Assembly (NCBI GenBank): GCA_963700495.1
Contig: CAVOXT010000003.1
Span: 1 to 64,000 of the forward strand
Direction: 5' to 3'
Length of the DNA: 64,000 bases
Source of the DNA: JACCTU01 sp963700495
GTDB taxonomy: Bacteria; Actinomycetota; Thermoleophilia; Gaiellales; Gaiellaceae
Positions 1 to 9,176 of this stretch are shown here, piece by piece. The notes under the pieces were generated by a model. It saw nothing but the letters and a program-made list of their open reading frames with translations, did not search any database and was not told where the DNA came from. How positions within the stretch are numbered: the stretch's first letter is position 1; each line of letters begins with the position of its first letter. A program made the position numbers and the translations under genes.

Positions 1-879
1 CTTCGCTGCGACCATCTCGCGTGAGATCGCGACGCCGGCCGGGATCTCACGCGTCGAGACGACCGACTTCTCGAAGACCTGCTTCATCTCGGCGAAAGGC
101 TCGAGGTCGTCCTTGTCGACCGGGTTCGCGAGCATCAGCTCGAGCTCGCGGATGCCGTCGACGAGCTCTTCGAACTCCGGCGGCTCGGTCGCGAACCGTG
201 CGTCGGGGCCGTAGAGGTCGCGCGAGAGCGTGAAGTGCTTCTCGACAACGACCGCGCCGAGCGTCACCGCCGCGAACGCCGCGTAGTTGCCGAGCGTGTG
301 GTCGGAGAAGCCGACCGGCTTGCCGTAGCGCTCGCGCAGCTCGGCGAGCACGTTCAGGCCGACGCGCTCGGACGGCGTGGGGTACTGCGACGTGCACTGC
401 AGCATGGTGACGTCGTCGCCGGCCGCCGCCACCGCCGCGTCGAGCTCCTCCCACGACGACATCCCCGACGTGAGGAGCACCGGCTTCCCCGTGGCCGCGA
501 CGGCGCGTACGAGGTCGAGGTTCGTCACCTCGCCGGAGCCGATCTTGTAGCGGCCTACCCCGATCCGCTCGAGGCGCTCCACCGCCTCCACCGAGAAGAC
601 CGAGCAGAGGAACTCGACCCCCGCGCGCTCGCAGGCTTCCTTCAGCGTCGCCCACTGCTCGTCGGTGAACGCCGTCCGCTGGAAGTACTCCCAGCGCGTC
701 TCGTGCTCGAAGTAGGGCGGCGAAGGCGCGTCCCTCGTGGTCTCCGCCTGGGCGTCGTGCAGCTGGAACTTGACGGCGTCCACTCCCGACTCCGCCGCCA
801 CCTCCGCCATGCGAATCGCGTGGCCGAGGCTGCCGTCGTGGGTCATCCCGACTTCTGCGATGACGTTGACCGCGCTCAC
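1..879 (-). CDS. neuB: NeuB-family nonulosonate (sialic/legionaminic/pseudaminic acid) synthase, 3' end cut by window
   Basis: This enzyme class condenses phosphoenolpyruvate with an N-acetylated hexosamine derivative to make a nine-carbon nonulosonic acid in the cytoplasm. The GTG start at 879 opens an uninterrupted 293-codon frame to the window edge. The N-terminus carries the family signature AEVGMTHDGS near residue 8, then KFQLHDA, FLCSVFS, KIGSGE, LTSGMSS and GFSDHT, and late in the frame EKHFTLSRD. The last visible residues (SVVSTREIPAGVAISREMV) start the C-terminal SAF/antifreeze-like domain, so about 50 residues are missing. A -10-like TAGCAT (887-892, minus strand) lies 7 nt upstream of the start and overlaps that of the divergent methyltransferase. 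The exact sugar product cannot be told from sequence. No neuA or neuC partner is in the window. Confidence 0.93.
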   Translation of the reverse strand, partial: MSAVNVIAEVGMTHDGSLGHAIRMAEVAAESGVDAVKFQLHDAQAETTRDAPSPPYFEHETRWEYFQRTAFTDEQWATLKEACERAGVEFLCSVFSVEAVERLERIGVGRYKIGSGEVTNLDLVRAVAATGKPVLLTSGMSSWEELDAAVAAAGDDVTMLQCTSQYPTPSERVGLNVLAELRERYGKPVGFSDHTLGNYAAFAAVTLGAVVVEKHFTLSRDLYGPDARFATEPPEFEELVDGIRELELMLANPVDKDDLEPFAEMKQVFEKSVVSTREIPAGVAISREMVAAK

Positions 880-886
880 CGGGGCG

Positions 887-896
887 ATGCTAGCTT
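887..896. promoter_or_regulatory. Divergent leaderless promoter pair (neuB / methyltransferase)
   Basis: Plus-strand TAGCTT (891-896) lies 6 nt before the GTG at 903. Minus-strand TAGCAT (887-892) lies 7 nt before the neuB GTG at 879. The two -10-like hexamers overlap by two bases and there is no room for a Shine-Dalgarno leader, so both mRNAs probably start at or next to the start codon. Confidence 0.55.
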
Positions 897-902
897 CGGC
901 CT

Positions 903-1809
903 GTGAAGGATTACGTCCAGGAGTACTTCGACCGGCACGCCCATGCGTGGGTCGAGGCCGCCTACACGGCCGATGTCCGCTTTCCCGTCGGCGCCGAGCG
1001 CCTGCGGCTTGCGATCGAGGGCGTCGCGCCCGCGATGGGCGAGGGAGCCAGGCTCGTCGACCTCGGCTGCGGCGGCGGGCAGCTCTGCGTTCACGCGGCG
1101 AACCTCGGCTGGCGCGCCGTGGGCGTCGACAGCGCTCCGGGGATGATCGACGAGTCGCGCGCGACCGCCGGCGAGCTCGAGATCGACTGGATCGTCGCGT
1201 CGTACGACGAGTCGGGTCTGCCGGACGGGGAATTCGACGCGGTGACGGCTATGGGGTTGATCGAGTACCTCCCGGACGACGACAGCGCTCTTCGCGGAAG
1301 CGGCGCGCCTGCTCAGGCCCGGCGGCCGCTTCGCAGTGTCGTGCCGGAACCGGCTCTACAACCTGCTCAGCGTCAACGACTACACGGCCGGCGAGCTCGA
1401 CGGCGAGGCGAGGCGCCTGCTCGACGAGCTCCGCGAGCACCTCTCCCAGACGCGGCCGGAGGAGCTGCACGCGCTCGCCGAGTCGCTCGCTGCCGCGGCC
1501 GGCGAGCTCGAGCAGGCGGCGAAGGTCGATCGCGAGGTGCCGCCGCCCGAGCTGCACGACCACGCGCGCGCGTTTCAACGCGGTCGCCGCCAGCACACGC
1601 CGCGGGACCTCGAGACCGCCGCGGAACGCAACGGCTTCGGCGCCGTCGAATTGCTCGCCCTGCACCCGCACCCGCTGCCGCCGGCGCTGGAGCCGCTCGC
1701 GCCGCGGACGTACAACCGCCTTGCACACGCCTGGCAGCGCTCGCTCGAGCGCTCGCCCGCCGGACTCGCGTTCTCGACCGCGTTCGTCTCGGTCTTCGAG
1801 CGCTCGTGA
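903..1809 (+). CDS. Class I SAM-dependent methyltransferase (one frame break)
   Basis: Probable O- or N-methyltransferase for a sugar or glycan intermediate. The GTG start at 903 gives MKDYVQEYFDRHAHAW, then motif I VDLGCGGGQ (about residues 45-53) and the acidic VGVDS strand. The frame breaks at about 1284-1290. Restoring one GC in the AGCGCT tract continues motif III as LLRPGGRFAVSCRN and gives exactly 303 codons, ending in VFSVFERS-like sequence with TGA at 1809. It is followed immediately by the deacetylase gene at 1811. The substrate is unknown; the context suggests the surface glycan. Confidence 0.82.
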
Positions 1810-1810
1810 C

Positions 1811-2717
1811 GTGCTGACGATCGTGATGTACCACTACGTGCGCGACGGCGCGCGTGTGCACGCCCGTAGCGTCGGCGACTTCGAGCGCGAGCTCGACCAC
1901 GTCGCCGCGCGATACACGTGCGTGCGGCTGGAGGACGTCGTCGCGGGCGAGTGGCCGGACGACGGCTGCCTGCTCACGTTCGACGACGGCCTGGTCGAGC
2001 ACCTGGCGACGGTCGCGCCCGCGCTCGAGCGCCGCGGGCTGACAGGCGTGTTCTGCCCGCCGGGCGAGGCGATCGTCGACCGGCGCCCGCTCGACGTGCA
2101 GAAGACGCAGTTCCTGCTCGCGTCGGGCGCCGATCACCGCGCGCTCGGCGACGAGATCCTCGCGCAGGCCGACGAGCCGGAGCAGCTCTGGAGCGCGCAA
2201 CACGCCGGCACACCGCTTCGACCCGCCGGAGACCGTGTTCGTCAAGCGAGCGCTCCAGGACGGGCTGCCCGAGCCACGGCGCGGCGAGGTCCTCGACGCC
2301 CTCTTCCACGAGCACGTGACCGGCGACGAGCGCGCGTTCGCCGACGAGCTGTACCTCACCGTCGAGCAGTGCCGCGAGCTCGTCGCCCGCGGGCACGAGG
2401 TGATCGGCCACGGTTGGCGCCACCGCCGCCTCGGCCTCCTCGACGAAGCGGCTCAGCGCGAGGAGCTCGAGCGCACACGCGCGTTCGTCGAGTCCGTGGG
2501 CGGAACCTGGGCGCTCTGCTACCCGTACGGAAGCCGCGACGAGACGACGCTTCGGCTTCTCCGCGAGCTCGAGTGCGCCGCCGGGCTGACGACCGAGCCG
2601 CGGCGTGCGACGCCCGGGGACTCGCTGCTCGAGCTGCCCCGGATCGACACGAACGACCTACAGCTCGAGGTAGTCGAGGTCGCTGGTGTCGACCGCCCAG
2701 TCGGCGAGCCGACGTAG
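1811..2717 (+). CDS. Polysaccharide deacetylase-like (NodB homology) protein (one frame break)
   Basis: NodB-fold carbohydrate esterases remove N- or O-acetyl groups using Asp and His metal ligands. The GTG at 1811 follows the methyltransferase stop by 1 bp. Visible motifs are VMYHYVRDG at the N-terminus, LLTFDDGL (the NodB TFDDG motif, about residue 56), HEVIGHGWRHRRL (the HxxxH metal-site region) and CYPYGSRD. The frame breaks at about 2192-2197; adding one GC in AGCGCGC restores it and gives 303 codons. The last 60 bp overlap the convergent capsule gene. Sugar deacetylation before amidation or transfer is the likely role, inferred from context. Confidence 0.82.
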
Positions 2718-4314
2718 GTCCTCGGCCGCCGCGAGCTCCTCGGCCGACCGCACGAGCACCTCGATCGACGCCTCGGACGGATCGTCCACGCGCTCGACCG
2801 GCTTGTACACGGACCGGTAGCTCGTGAACCGCGTCTGGCGCAGCCGGAAGAGCGCGTACGCGTGCTTCCGGGCAAGCTCGACCTGCTCGGCGTCCGGCGG
2901 CGGGATCTCCTCGATGCGCCCGATCCTGGCGAGGTAGTCCTCGCGCGTGTCCGAGTCGACCGTGAAGCCGCGTCCCGAGTAGAAGCCGGTTCCCGCGGTG
3001 AGCGCGGGCTTGCCGAGGCAGGGAAGCTCGAACCCGACCGAGCCGCGGATCGTGACGCCGACGTCCGTGACGTCGAAGAGCGACCACGTCGAGATGTCGG
3101 TCTCCGGCTCGAGCAGCTTCACGTGCGGCGGCAGCTCGCCCACGTGCTCGCGGATCGCGACGTGCTCGCCGAGCTCGCCGGAGACTCCGTCGCGCCTGAG
3201 CTTCCAGACGTTCGCCGGATGGAGCTTCACGAGCCAGTTGACGCGGTCGTTCGCGCACGCGGCGCGAACCGTCTCGACGAACCACTCCTCCTGATCGGTG
3301 AACAGGTCGCGCCCGAAGAACATGTTCGCGTCCCAGAGCACGTGCGAGAACAGCACCGCCGTGGGCTTGCTCGGATCGAGGGCGAGCTTGCCGACGATCT
3401 CGCCGCGCGTCTGCCGCTTCGTCCAGCCCTGGTTCCAGCGGGCGAGGAAGGTCGCGTCCTTGTCGTAGCGCCGGACGAACTCCGCATCCAGCTCGGCGTC
3501 GCGTTCCGGCGTCCACGGGAGATGCTGCACGCGCTGCCACGACTCCTCGGCGAGCGAGCGCGGGTGGATCGACTTCGTCTCCTCGGTGTAGCGCTTGAAG
3601 ACCGTGGTGTCGTCCTCGAACCCGCCGACGAACTGGATCACGTCGAACCCACGGAGCAGTGCGATGTCGCAGAGCGGGCCTTCGCCCGCGTAGTTGCGCT
3701 CGTTGAAGAGGACGAGGCGCGGCTGCAGGTCGGCGAGCATGCGCTTCGAGGCCATGGCGGTCCGCACCGCCTCGTGCAGGAGACGCTCGAGCAGCTCTCG
3801 CGCCTGCGGGTCGTCCAGGTCGACTCCGCCGTCGTGCAGGTAGCGCGAGACGGTCGAGAGCGACTCGCGTCCGACGTCCGCACCCTCGTAGCGGAGCTCC
3901 TTCAGGTCAGCGGGACCGTGGACGGCCGCGTGGAGCTCGGCGGCCGTCTGTCGCGCCTTCTCCTCCAACTCGGGGGTCAAGTACTCGTCGAGCGTCACGA
4001 ACCGCTCGATTCCGAACAGCTCGTGGAAGCGGCGTGTGTTGCGCGCGTCCGGCAGGGTGACGACGACCGGCTCGAGACCCTTGAGCTGGAAGGCCTTCGC
4101 GAACATGCCCTCCTGCTTCGCCTGGTAGGTCGAGTAGCTGAGGCTCGCGAACAGCGCGATGCCGCCGGTCGGCGGCGGCGTCGGGCGCAGGATCTCCTCG
4201 TACCGGCGGCGGAACGCGCGGTAGTCGCGCTCGTTCTGCGTACGAACGCGAAATGCGCGTCCGTACGCCGAAGGCGTCGCGCAAGCGCGCTTGGGTGCGG
4301 CTCGGCACGGCCAC
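2658..4314 (-). CDS. Capsule-polysaccharide-synthesis-like protein (one frame break near start)
   Basis: Long soluble protein, about 552 residues after repair. The C-terminal half holds LVKLHPAN, a hydrophobic LFDVTDVGVTIRGSVGFE stretch and CLGKPALTAG. This pattern is seen in capsule-synthesis and glycerophosphotransferase-like proteins (GT-B-like fold, CDP/CMP donors). The best start is GTG 4314 (alternative 4308). The frame from that start breaks at 4254-4259, where restoring a GC to the CGCGC tract joins the N-terminal SRTQARLRDAFGV to RVRTQNERDYRAFRRRYEE. Starting at 4106 instead would drop about 70 clearly coding residues (TGGIALFASLSYSTYQAKQ). Its exact reaction is unknown. Confidence 0.7.
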
Positions 4315-4344
4315 GCAGCTACTCTCTAGCTCCGCGGGCGACCG

Positions 4345-6305
4345 GTGGGCGAAGTGATCGCATCGATCGCGGCGCACGCGCTTCTCGGCGTGGGCTTGGC
4401 GGCGCTCGTGTGGGCGATCGGCTCGGCTGGTTGAGCGTCGTCCGGCGCGAGGCGGAACTGCTCGCGTACCCCGTCGGCCTGCTCGTCTGCGTGCTCGCGT
4501 CCTGGTTCGTGCTCGTGGCCTCGGCTGCTGCCGCTCACGCTGCCGCTGGTGGCGCCGTCCTCGTGGTGTGCGACGCCCCGTCCTCGGCTCCTGCTCGCCG
4601 TGCGCCCGCTCGTGCGTGGCTCCTCGCGCTCGGCGGAAGCGCCGGCTTCGGCCTGGGGCTCGGCACGCGCCCCACGACCGACGGACGAAGTCGACTCCGC
4701 CGCATACGGCGAGATGCTGTTCTACGTCGACAAGGTCGTCTCGGCGGGCCAGACGATCGCACCCTTCCGCGACCTGCTCGTCCTGGGGAGCGGATCATCT
4801 ACGCCGAGGCCGGAACGAGCTTCCTCGGCGCCGCGCTCGACGTGCTCCCGGGCTTCGACCCGGTGCTCTTACAACGCTGCGACGCTGCCGACGTTCGCCG
4901 TTGCGGGGGTCTGTGTGGGGTTCGCCGTTCACCTCGGAGCGACCGCGCACGGTCGACGGCTGGACCGCGGCGGCGGTCGCGCTTCTCGGGCTTGCCGTCG
5001 TCGTGTATCCGACCTGGTTGACGGAGACGCCCCCGGCCGCGTTCGCGTTGCCGCTCGCCTTCTCGCTGCACCGCATCTGGCGCGACTCCGTCTCGCCGAC
5101 CTGGCTCGCGGCACTCAGTGCAGTTGTCGCAGTCGACTATCTGTTCACGAAGGTGCTCGGCGTCGTGCCGCTCGGCGTGTTTCTCGTCGCCGCGCTCGTC
5201 GAGCGCACGCGCAGGCGCCCGGACTTCCGGCGGCTCGTCGTGATCGGAACCTCGCTGCTCGTGCTCGGCGCGGGGCTCGTGATTGCCCTGCTCTTCGCGA
5301 CCGCCGGCTGGTACGCGACGCTCCTCGATCCGAAGTCGCTCCCGCTGGACATCGCGCGCGCCGTTCGCGACGGGGACGTCCACCCGCGGACGCTCGGACT
5401 CGCCTCGATGATGGCGGGCGAGGTGCTGCTGCTCGTCGCTCTCGTCAGGCGGCGCTGGTTCGCGCTCGTCGCTGCGGTCGGGTTCGTGGTCCCGGTGACG
5501 TGGTTCGTGGCCGGCTACGCCTTCGATATCGCGCTGGGATCCGTGTTCGTCGCGGCGCTCGAGCTGCGGCGGAACGGCACGGCCGACCGGCTCTGCTCGC
5601 AGCCGCGCTGCTGATCGGGCTGTCCGTACCCATGCGGGACGTGCTCGGCGCGCGTCCCGGCCTCGCTCACTCTGGGGATCGGCCTGCTCCCGTTCGTCGG
5701 CGCGCGCCCGGCGGAGCTCCGGGCCGCCGTTGCGACGGCCATGGCCGTCTGCCTGCTCGCGCTCGCCGACCTCGCTCTCGTCGGCCTGATCGGCGGCGCC
5801 CTCGTCGCCGTCCTCGCGCTCGGCGCCCCCCGCCTCGGCCGCGTGGCGGTGCCGGCGCTCGGGGCGATCGCGATCGTCGCGGCGGCGTTCTCCCTCGGCA
5901 CGGGTCGTTTCGCGGTCGGGACGCCCGCGGTCACGCTGACGCCACGCGACTTTGACATCTGGAGCGCGGTTCGCGACCGCGTCCCCGCCGACGGGCTGGT
6001 GTTCACGACGATGACCGGCCGCCGGGTGATCTCCGAACGCGGGCTGGAACAACTACCCCTCGTCGCCGGACGGCAGCTCTACATCGCCGGGTGGTACGAC
6101 GGTCGCCTCGTTTCGCAGCCGGACGAGCGTGACGAACGGCTCGCGTTGAATCGCGCCGTCCTCACGGCGACGCGCTCCCGCCGACGTCGCGCGCTCGCGG
6201 CGATTCCGCTCGTACTACGCGGTCACCCGCGCTCACGAGAACGTGCCGCGCTCGTTCAGGCGGCTGTACGCGAACGGCACGTACGTGCTCTACGAGATGC
6301 CGTAG
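4345..6305 (+). CDS. Polytopic membrane protein, GT-C-like (about eight frame breaks)
   Basis: The coding signal runs through all three frames in sequence: hydrophobic N-terminus from GTG 4345 (LLGVGLAALVWAIG), YPVGLLVCVLASWF, then a conserved-looking loop AAYGEMLFYVDKVVSAGQTI with YAEAGTSF, further membrane segments (4900-5900), and a soluble C-terminus with VAGRQLYIAGWYDGR and LYANGTYVLYEMP before TAG at 6305. Breaks lie near 4420, 4690, 4790, 4868, 4950, 5590, 5665 and 6170. Each that I examined is closed by adding CG or CGCG, and the repaired length is exactly 661 codons. Layout resembles lipid-linked-sugar GT-C transferases or related uncharacterised membrane proteins. True decay is possible but less likely than sequence error. 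Confidence 0.6.
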
Positions 6306-7315
6306 AGCGCGAGGGTCTCGGCGACCATCCGGTTGACGGAGAAGCGCTCGAGCACTCGCGCGCGTGCATCGCCCGCAACCCGGCGGGCATCGTCGGGGTG
6401 CTCGAGGCACCACGAGATCCTTTCGGCGAGCGCGTCCACGTCGTGCGGCGGCACGAGGTACCCCGTCTTTCCGTCGACGACCGTCTCGCGGATCCCGCCG
6501 ACCGGCGTCGCGACGACGGGGACGCCCGCCGCTTGTGCCTCGATCACTGCGAGGCAGAGGCCCTCGAAGCGCGACGGAAACGCGAACACCTCGAACGACG
6601 CGAGCAGGTCGGGCACGTCGTCGCGGGCGCCCAGGAACTCGAAGCGATCACCCAGAGGCCGGGCCAGCTCGGCGAGCTCCTCGCGCAGCTCTCCGTCACC
6701 CGCGACGACGAAACGCACGTCCGGGTGGCGCTCGAGGACGTGCGGAGCGGCGGCGACCAGGTCGCGGTGGCCCTTCTGCTCGGCCAGGCGCGCGACGTTC
6801 CCGACGATGCGCCCCTCGAGCGTGCGGCGCCCGGCCGTGAAGCGCGCGAGGTCGATCCCGAGCGGGACGACGTGGGAGCGGAGGGCACGCCGGTCGGTCC
6901 GCCGGTCGGTGTCCGATGTGTAGACGACCTCGGGTCGCGTCCACCAGCCGGCGCGCTGCCACAGTCGTCCGGCGGCGTTGTCGCTGCGCGGCAACTCGGG
7001 AGTGTGGTGCGTCACGTAGAGGCGCCGGACTCCCGCGAGCCGCGCCGCGACCTGTGCCTGCGGGAAGACGTCGGTCGCGTGGACGACCCGCGGCTTCAGC
7101 GCGCGGAGACGCCGTGCCAGGCGCGCCGTCAGCCGGGGCGCGTCGAGGTCGTACGGCCCGCCGGCAGCGCCGAGCTCGGCGAACGGCGCGAGCACCGGGT
7201 CGTCGGGGTACACCAGCGCGACGTCCTCGCCTCGGGCCTGCAGCCCGCGGACGACGGCGGCCACGTACTCCTCGACGGCGCCCCAGTTGCGGAGGCCGTG
7301 CACGAATGCGATCAC
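6290..7315 (-). CDS. GT4-family (GT-B fold) glycosyltransferase
   Basis: Retaining glycosyltransferase, 341 residues, last gene of a four-gene minus-strand operon. The GTG at 7315 shares GTGA with the stop of the upstream gene. N-terminal FVHGLRNWGAVEEYVAAV is an acceptor-side Rossmann start. C-terminal signatures are GNVARLAEQKGHRDLV, VVAGDGELREEL, FPSRFEGLCLAVIEAQAAGVPVVAT (the E-x7-E donor-sugar motif) and VGGIRETV. Its end overlaps the convergent membrane gene by 16 bp. Donor and acceptor are unknown. Confidence 0.93.
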   Translation of the reverse strand: MIAFVHGLRNWGAVEEYVAAVVRGLQARGEDVALVYPDDPVLAPFAELGAAGGPYDLDAPRLTARLARRLRALKPRVVHATDVFPQAQVAARLAGVRRLYVTHHTPELPRSDNAAGRLWQRAGWWTRPEVVYTSDTDRRTDRRALRSHVVPLGIDLARFTAGRRTLEGRIVGNVARLAEQKGHRDLVAAAPHVLERHPDVRFVVAGDGELREELAELARPLGDRFEFLGARDDVPDLLASFEVFAFPSRFEGLCLAVIEAQAAGVPVVATPVGGIRETVVDGKTGYLVPPHDVDALAERISWCLEHPDDARRVAGDARARVLERFSVNRMVAETLALYGIS

Positions 7316-8319
7316 CCGACGGCCTCCTCGACCGCGGCGGCGAGCTCGCGCGCGGTGCGCTCCCACGTGAACTCGGCGGCGCGCGCGAGTCCGCGTTGAC
7401 GGAGGTCGTCGGCGAGCCCCGGCTCGTCGCGGAGCCGCCGGAGTGCCGCCGCGAACGCGTGGGCGTCGCCCGGCGGACACAGCAGCCCGGACTCGCCGAC
7501 GATCTCTGGGATGGACGTGGTCGCCGAGGCCACGACCGGCGTCCCGCACGCCATCGCCTCGAGCACCTGGTAGCCGAAGCCCTCGTAGAGGCTCGTGTCC
7601 AGAAACGCCCCGGCGCCGCGGTAGAGGTCCGCAAGCGCCTCGTCCGTGACGCGCCCGGCGAGCTCAGCGCCGTCCGGAGGGCCCGTGTACCCGCCCGCCA
7701 CGACCAGCTTGGCCTCGGCGAGCCGCGCGGCTTCGAGCGCCGTCGCCGTGTCGTCCCGCGGATCGTTCGACCCGATGTGCAGGACGTAGGACGAGCGGCC
7801 GTCACCAACCGAAAAGGACGGGTCGAGCCCCGGATACAGGGCCCGAGCAGCCGGTGCAACGTCCCGAACCGCGTCGGCCGTCGCGGTCGAGCCCGTGAAG
7901 ACCACGGTTGCGCGTCTCAAGCTCTTCTTCCACAGCGTGAGCGTCAGGTAGTCGCTCGCCCGCTGCCACCGACCGGCGCGGGTGCGTCTGTTCTGCTCGA
8001 TGCGGTGCTGCGGCGGCTCGAACAGCCAGACGACGTAACGGCCTCGGCCGACGACCGGCAGCCGCTCCGTCCACGTGAGCATCGCGTCGAGACGGTGGCG
8101 ACGGCACGCCCGCGCCAGGCCGATCTGCTCCCAGGCGATCGTCGGACGCATCGTCACGTGAACCGCTTCGACCTCGGGCAGCTCCTGCGGATGCCGCGCG
8201 AAGACGACGAGCTCGAAACGGCCGTCCGTAGCGAGCGCGCGCACTGTCCCGCGCTGCACGCGCGCGATGCCCTTGCCGTCCGGGGCGAGCGACGTCGCGT
8301 CGATCCCGAGCCGGATCAC
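7312..8319 (-). CDS. GT4-family glycosyltransferase
   Basis: 335-residue GT-B enzyme. The N-terminus MIRLGIDATSLAPDGKGIARVQ is typical of this group. The donor domain holds YVLHIGSNDPRDD, a LYEGFGYQVLEAMACGTPVVAS E-x7-E region and SIPEIVGESGLLCPPGD. It overlaps its upstream GT2 neighbour and downstream GT4 neighbour by 4 bp each, so all are surely co-transcribed and probably extend the same repeat unit. Confidence 0.94.
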   Translation of the reverse strand: MIRLGIDATSLAPDGKGIARVQRGTVRALATDGRFELVVFARHPQELPEVEAVHVTMRPTIAWEQIGLARACRRHRLDAMLTWTERLPVVGRGRYVVWLFEPPQHRIEQNRRTRAGRWQRASDYLTLTLWKKSLRRATVVFTGSTATADAVRDVAPAARALYPGLDPSFSVGDGRSSYVLHIGSNDPRDDTATALEAARLAEAKLVVAGGYTGPPDGAELAGRVTDEALADLYRGAGAFLDTSLYEGFGYQVLEAMACGTPVVASATTSIPEIVGESGLLCPPGDAHAFAAALRRLRDEPGLADDLRQRGLARAAEFTWERTARELAAAVEEAVG

Positions 8320-9176
8320 GGCACCACCGAGCGGGCGAGCGTGCGGGCGAGCAGCCCGGCCCCGCGACGTGTCGGCTTCAGCCGCATCGAACGCATCAGC
8401 GCGCGCCGGGCGTCACCGAGCTCGCCCGCGTCGTAGAAGTAGTCGCCCGCCGCGAGGTACGCGTTCGCGCGACCCTCGTCGATTCCCGGCAGCCCTGAAG
8501 TCGCGAGGAACTCGTCGGCGAAGCGCACGTAGTCCTTCGCCTTCAGCAGCGAGCCCCCGCCGGACTTCGACTGGGGATGAACGCGATACAGCGCGAGCCG
8601 GTCGGGGATGCTCACGGCGCTCCCGATGGTGAGCGCGAACTCGAAGTCGAACAGGTAGTGGCCGTCCTCGTTGAGCGGCCCCGCGACCTCCCAGGCGCGG
8701 CGACGGAAGAACGAGCCGGGCTGCACGACGTAGTTCGCGCACGCGCGCACCATCGCCTCGACGTCGAACGGGCGGGCCTCCAGTGGGAAGATCTCGCGGC
8801 CGTCCTCGTCGACGAAGACGGCCTCGCCGTAGACGAGCAACGCGTCCTCGTCGCGCTCGAACTCCTCGGCGACGCGCGCGATCGCGCCCGGCAGCAGCGC
8901 GTCGTCCGATGCCAGCCACCCGAGCACGTCGCCGCGTGCGTGTCCCAGGCCCTTGTTGAGCGCATGAGCCTGCCCGCGGTCGGGCTCGCTCACCCACCAG
9001 GCGAGCCGGTCGGCGTAACGCCGGATCACCTCGACGCTCCCGTCGGTCGAGCCGCCGTCGACGACGATCACCTCGAGCGGCTCGTACCCCTGTTCGAGCA
9101 CGGAGCGCAGCGCCTCCTCGAGGAAGCGCCCCTGCCGGTACGAGGGGACGACGACGCTAACGAGCGGCCGGGACAG
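8316..9176 (-). CDS. GT2-family (GT-A fold) glycosyltransferase, start uncertain
   Basis: Inverting glycosyltransferase of about 286 residues. Family alignment demands an N-terminus at LVSVVVPSYRQGRFLEEAL, followed by VIVVDGGSTDGS, ALNKGLGHARGD, WLASDDALLPGA (the D-x-D site) and VVQPGSFFRRRAW. No ATG, GTG or TTG precedes this core in frame. The only plausible initiator is CTG at 9176, inside the end of the upstream GT gene. An internal GTG at 9101 would delete the first beta strand. Either CTG is used or a base is wrong here. Confidence 0.85.
   Translation of the reverse strand: MSRPLVSVVVPSYRQGRFLEEALRSVLEQGYEPLEVIVVDGGSTDGSVEVIRRYADRLAWWVSEPDRGQAHALNKGLGHARGDVLGWLASDDALLPGAIARVAEEFERDEDALLVYGEAVFVDEDGREIFPLEARPFDVEAMVRACANYVVQPGSFFRRRAWEVAGPLNEDGHYLFDFEFALTIGSAVSIPDRLALYRVHPQSKSGGGSLLKAKDYVRFADEFLATSGLPGIDEGRANAYLAAGDYFYDAGELGDARRALMRSMRLKPTRRGAGLLARTLARSVVP

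Noticed and set aside
2862..5021. Long plus-strand frame opposite the capsule gene
   Set aside because: The first two thirds mirror the capsule gene and have no recognisable domain. Only the end (from about 4420) belongs to the real membrane protein gene.
4345..6305. Frameshifted membrane gene as a decaying pseudogene
   Set aside because: All eight breaks fit restoration of CG units and the repaired gene is exactly 661 codons, with no in-frame stops and normal codon use.
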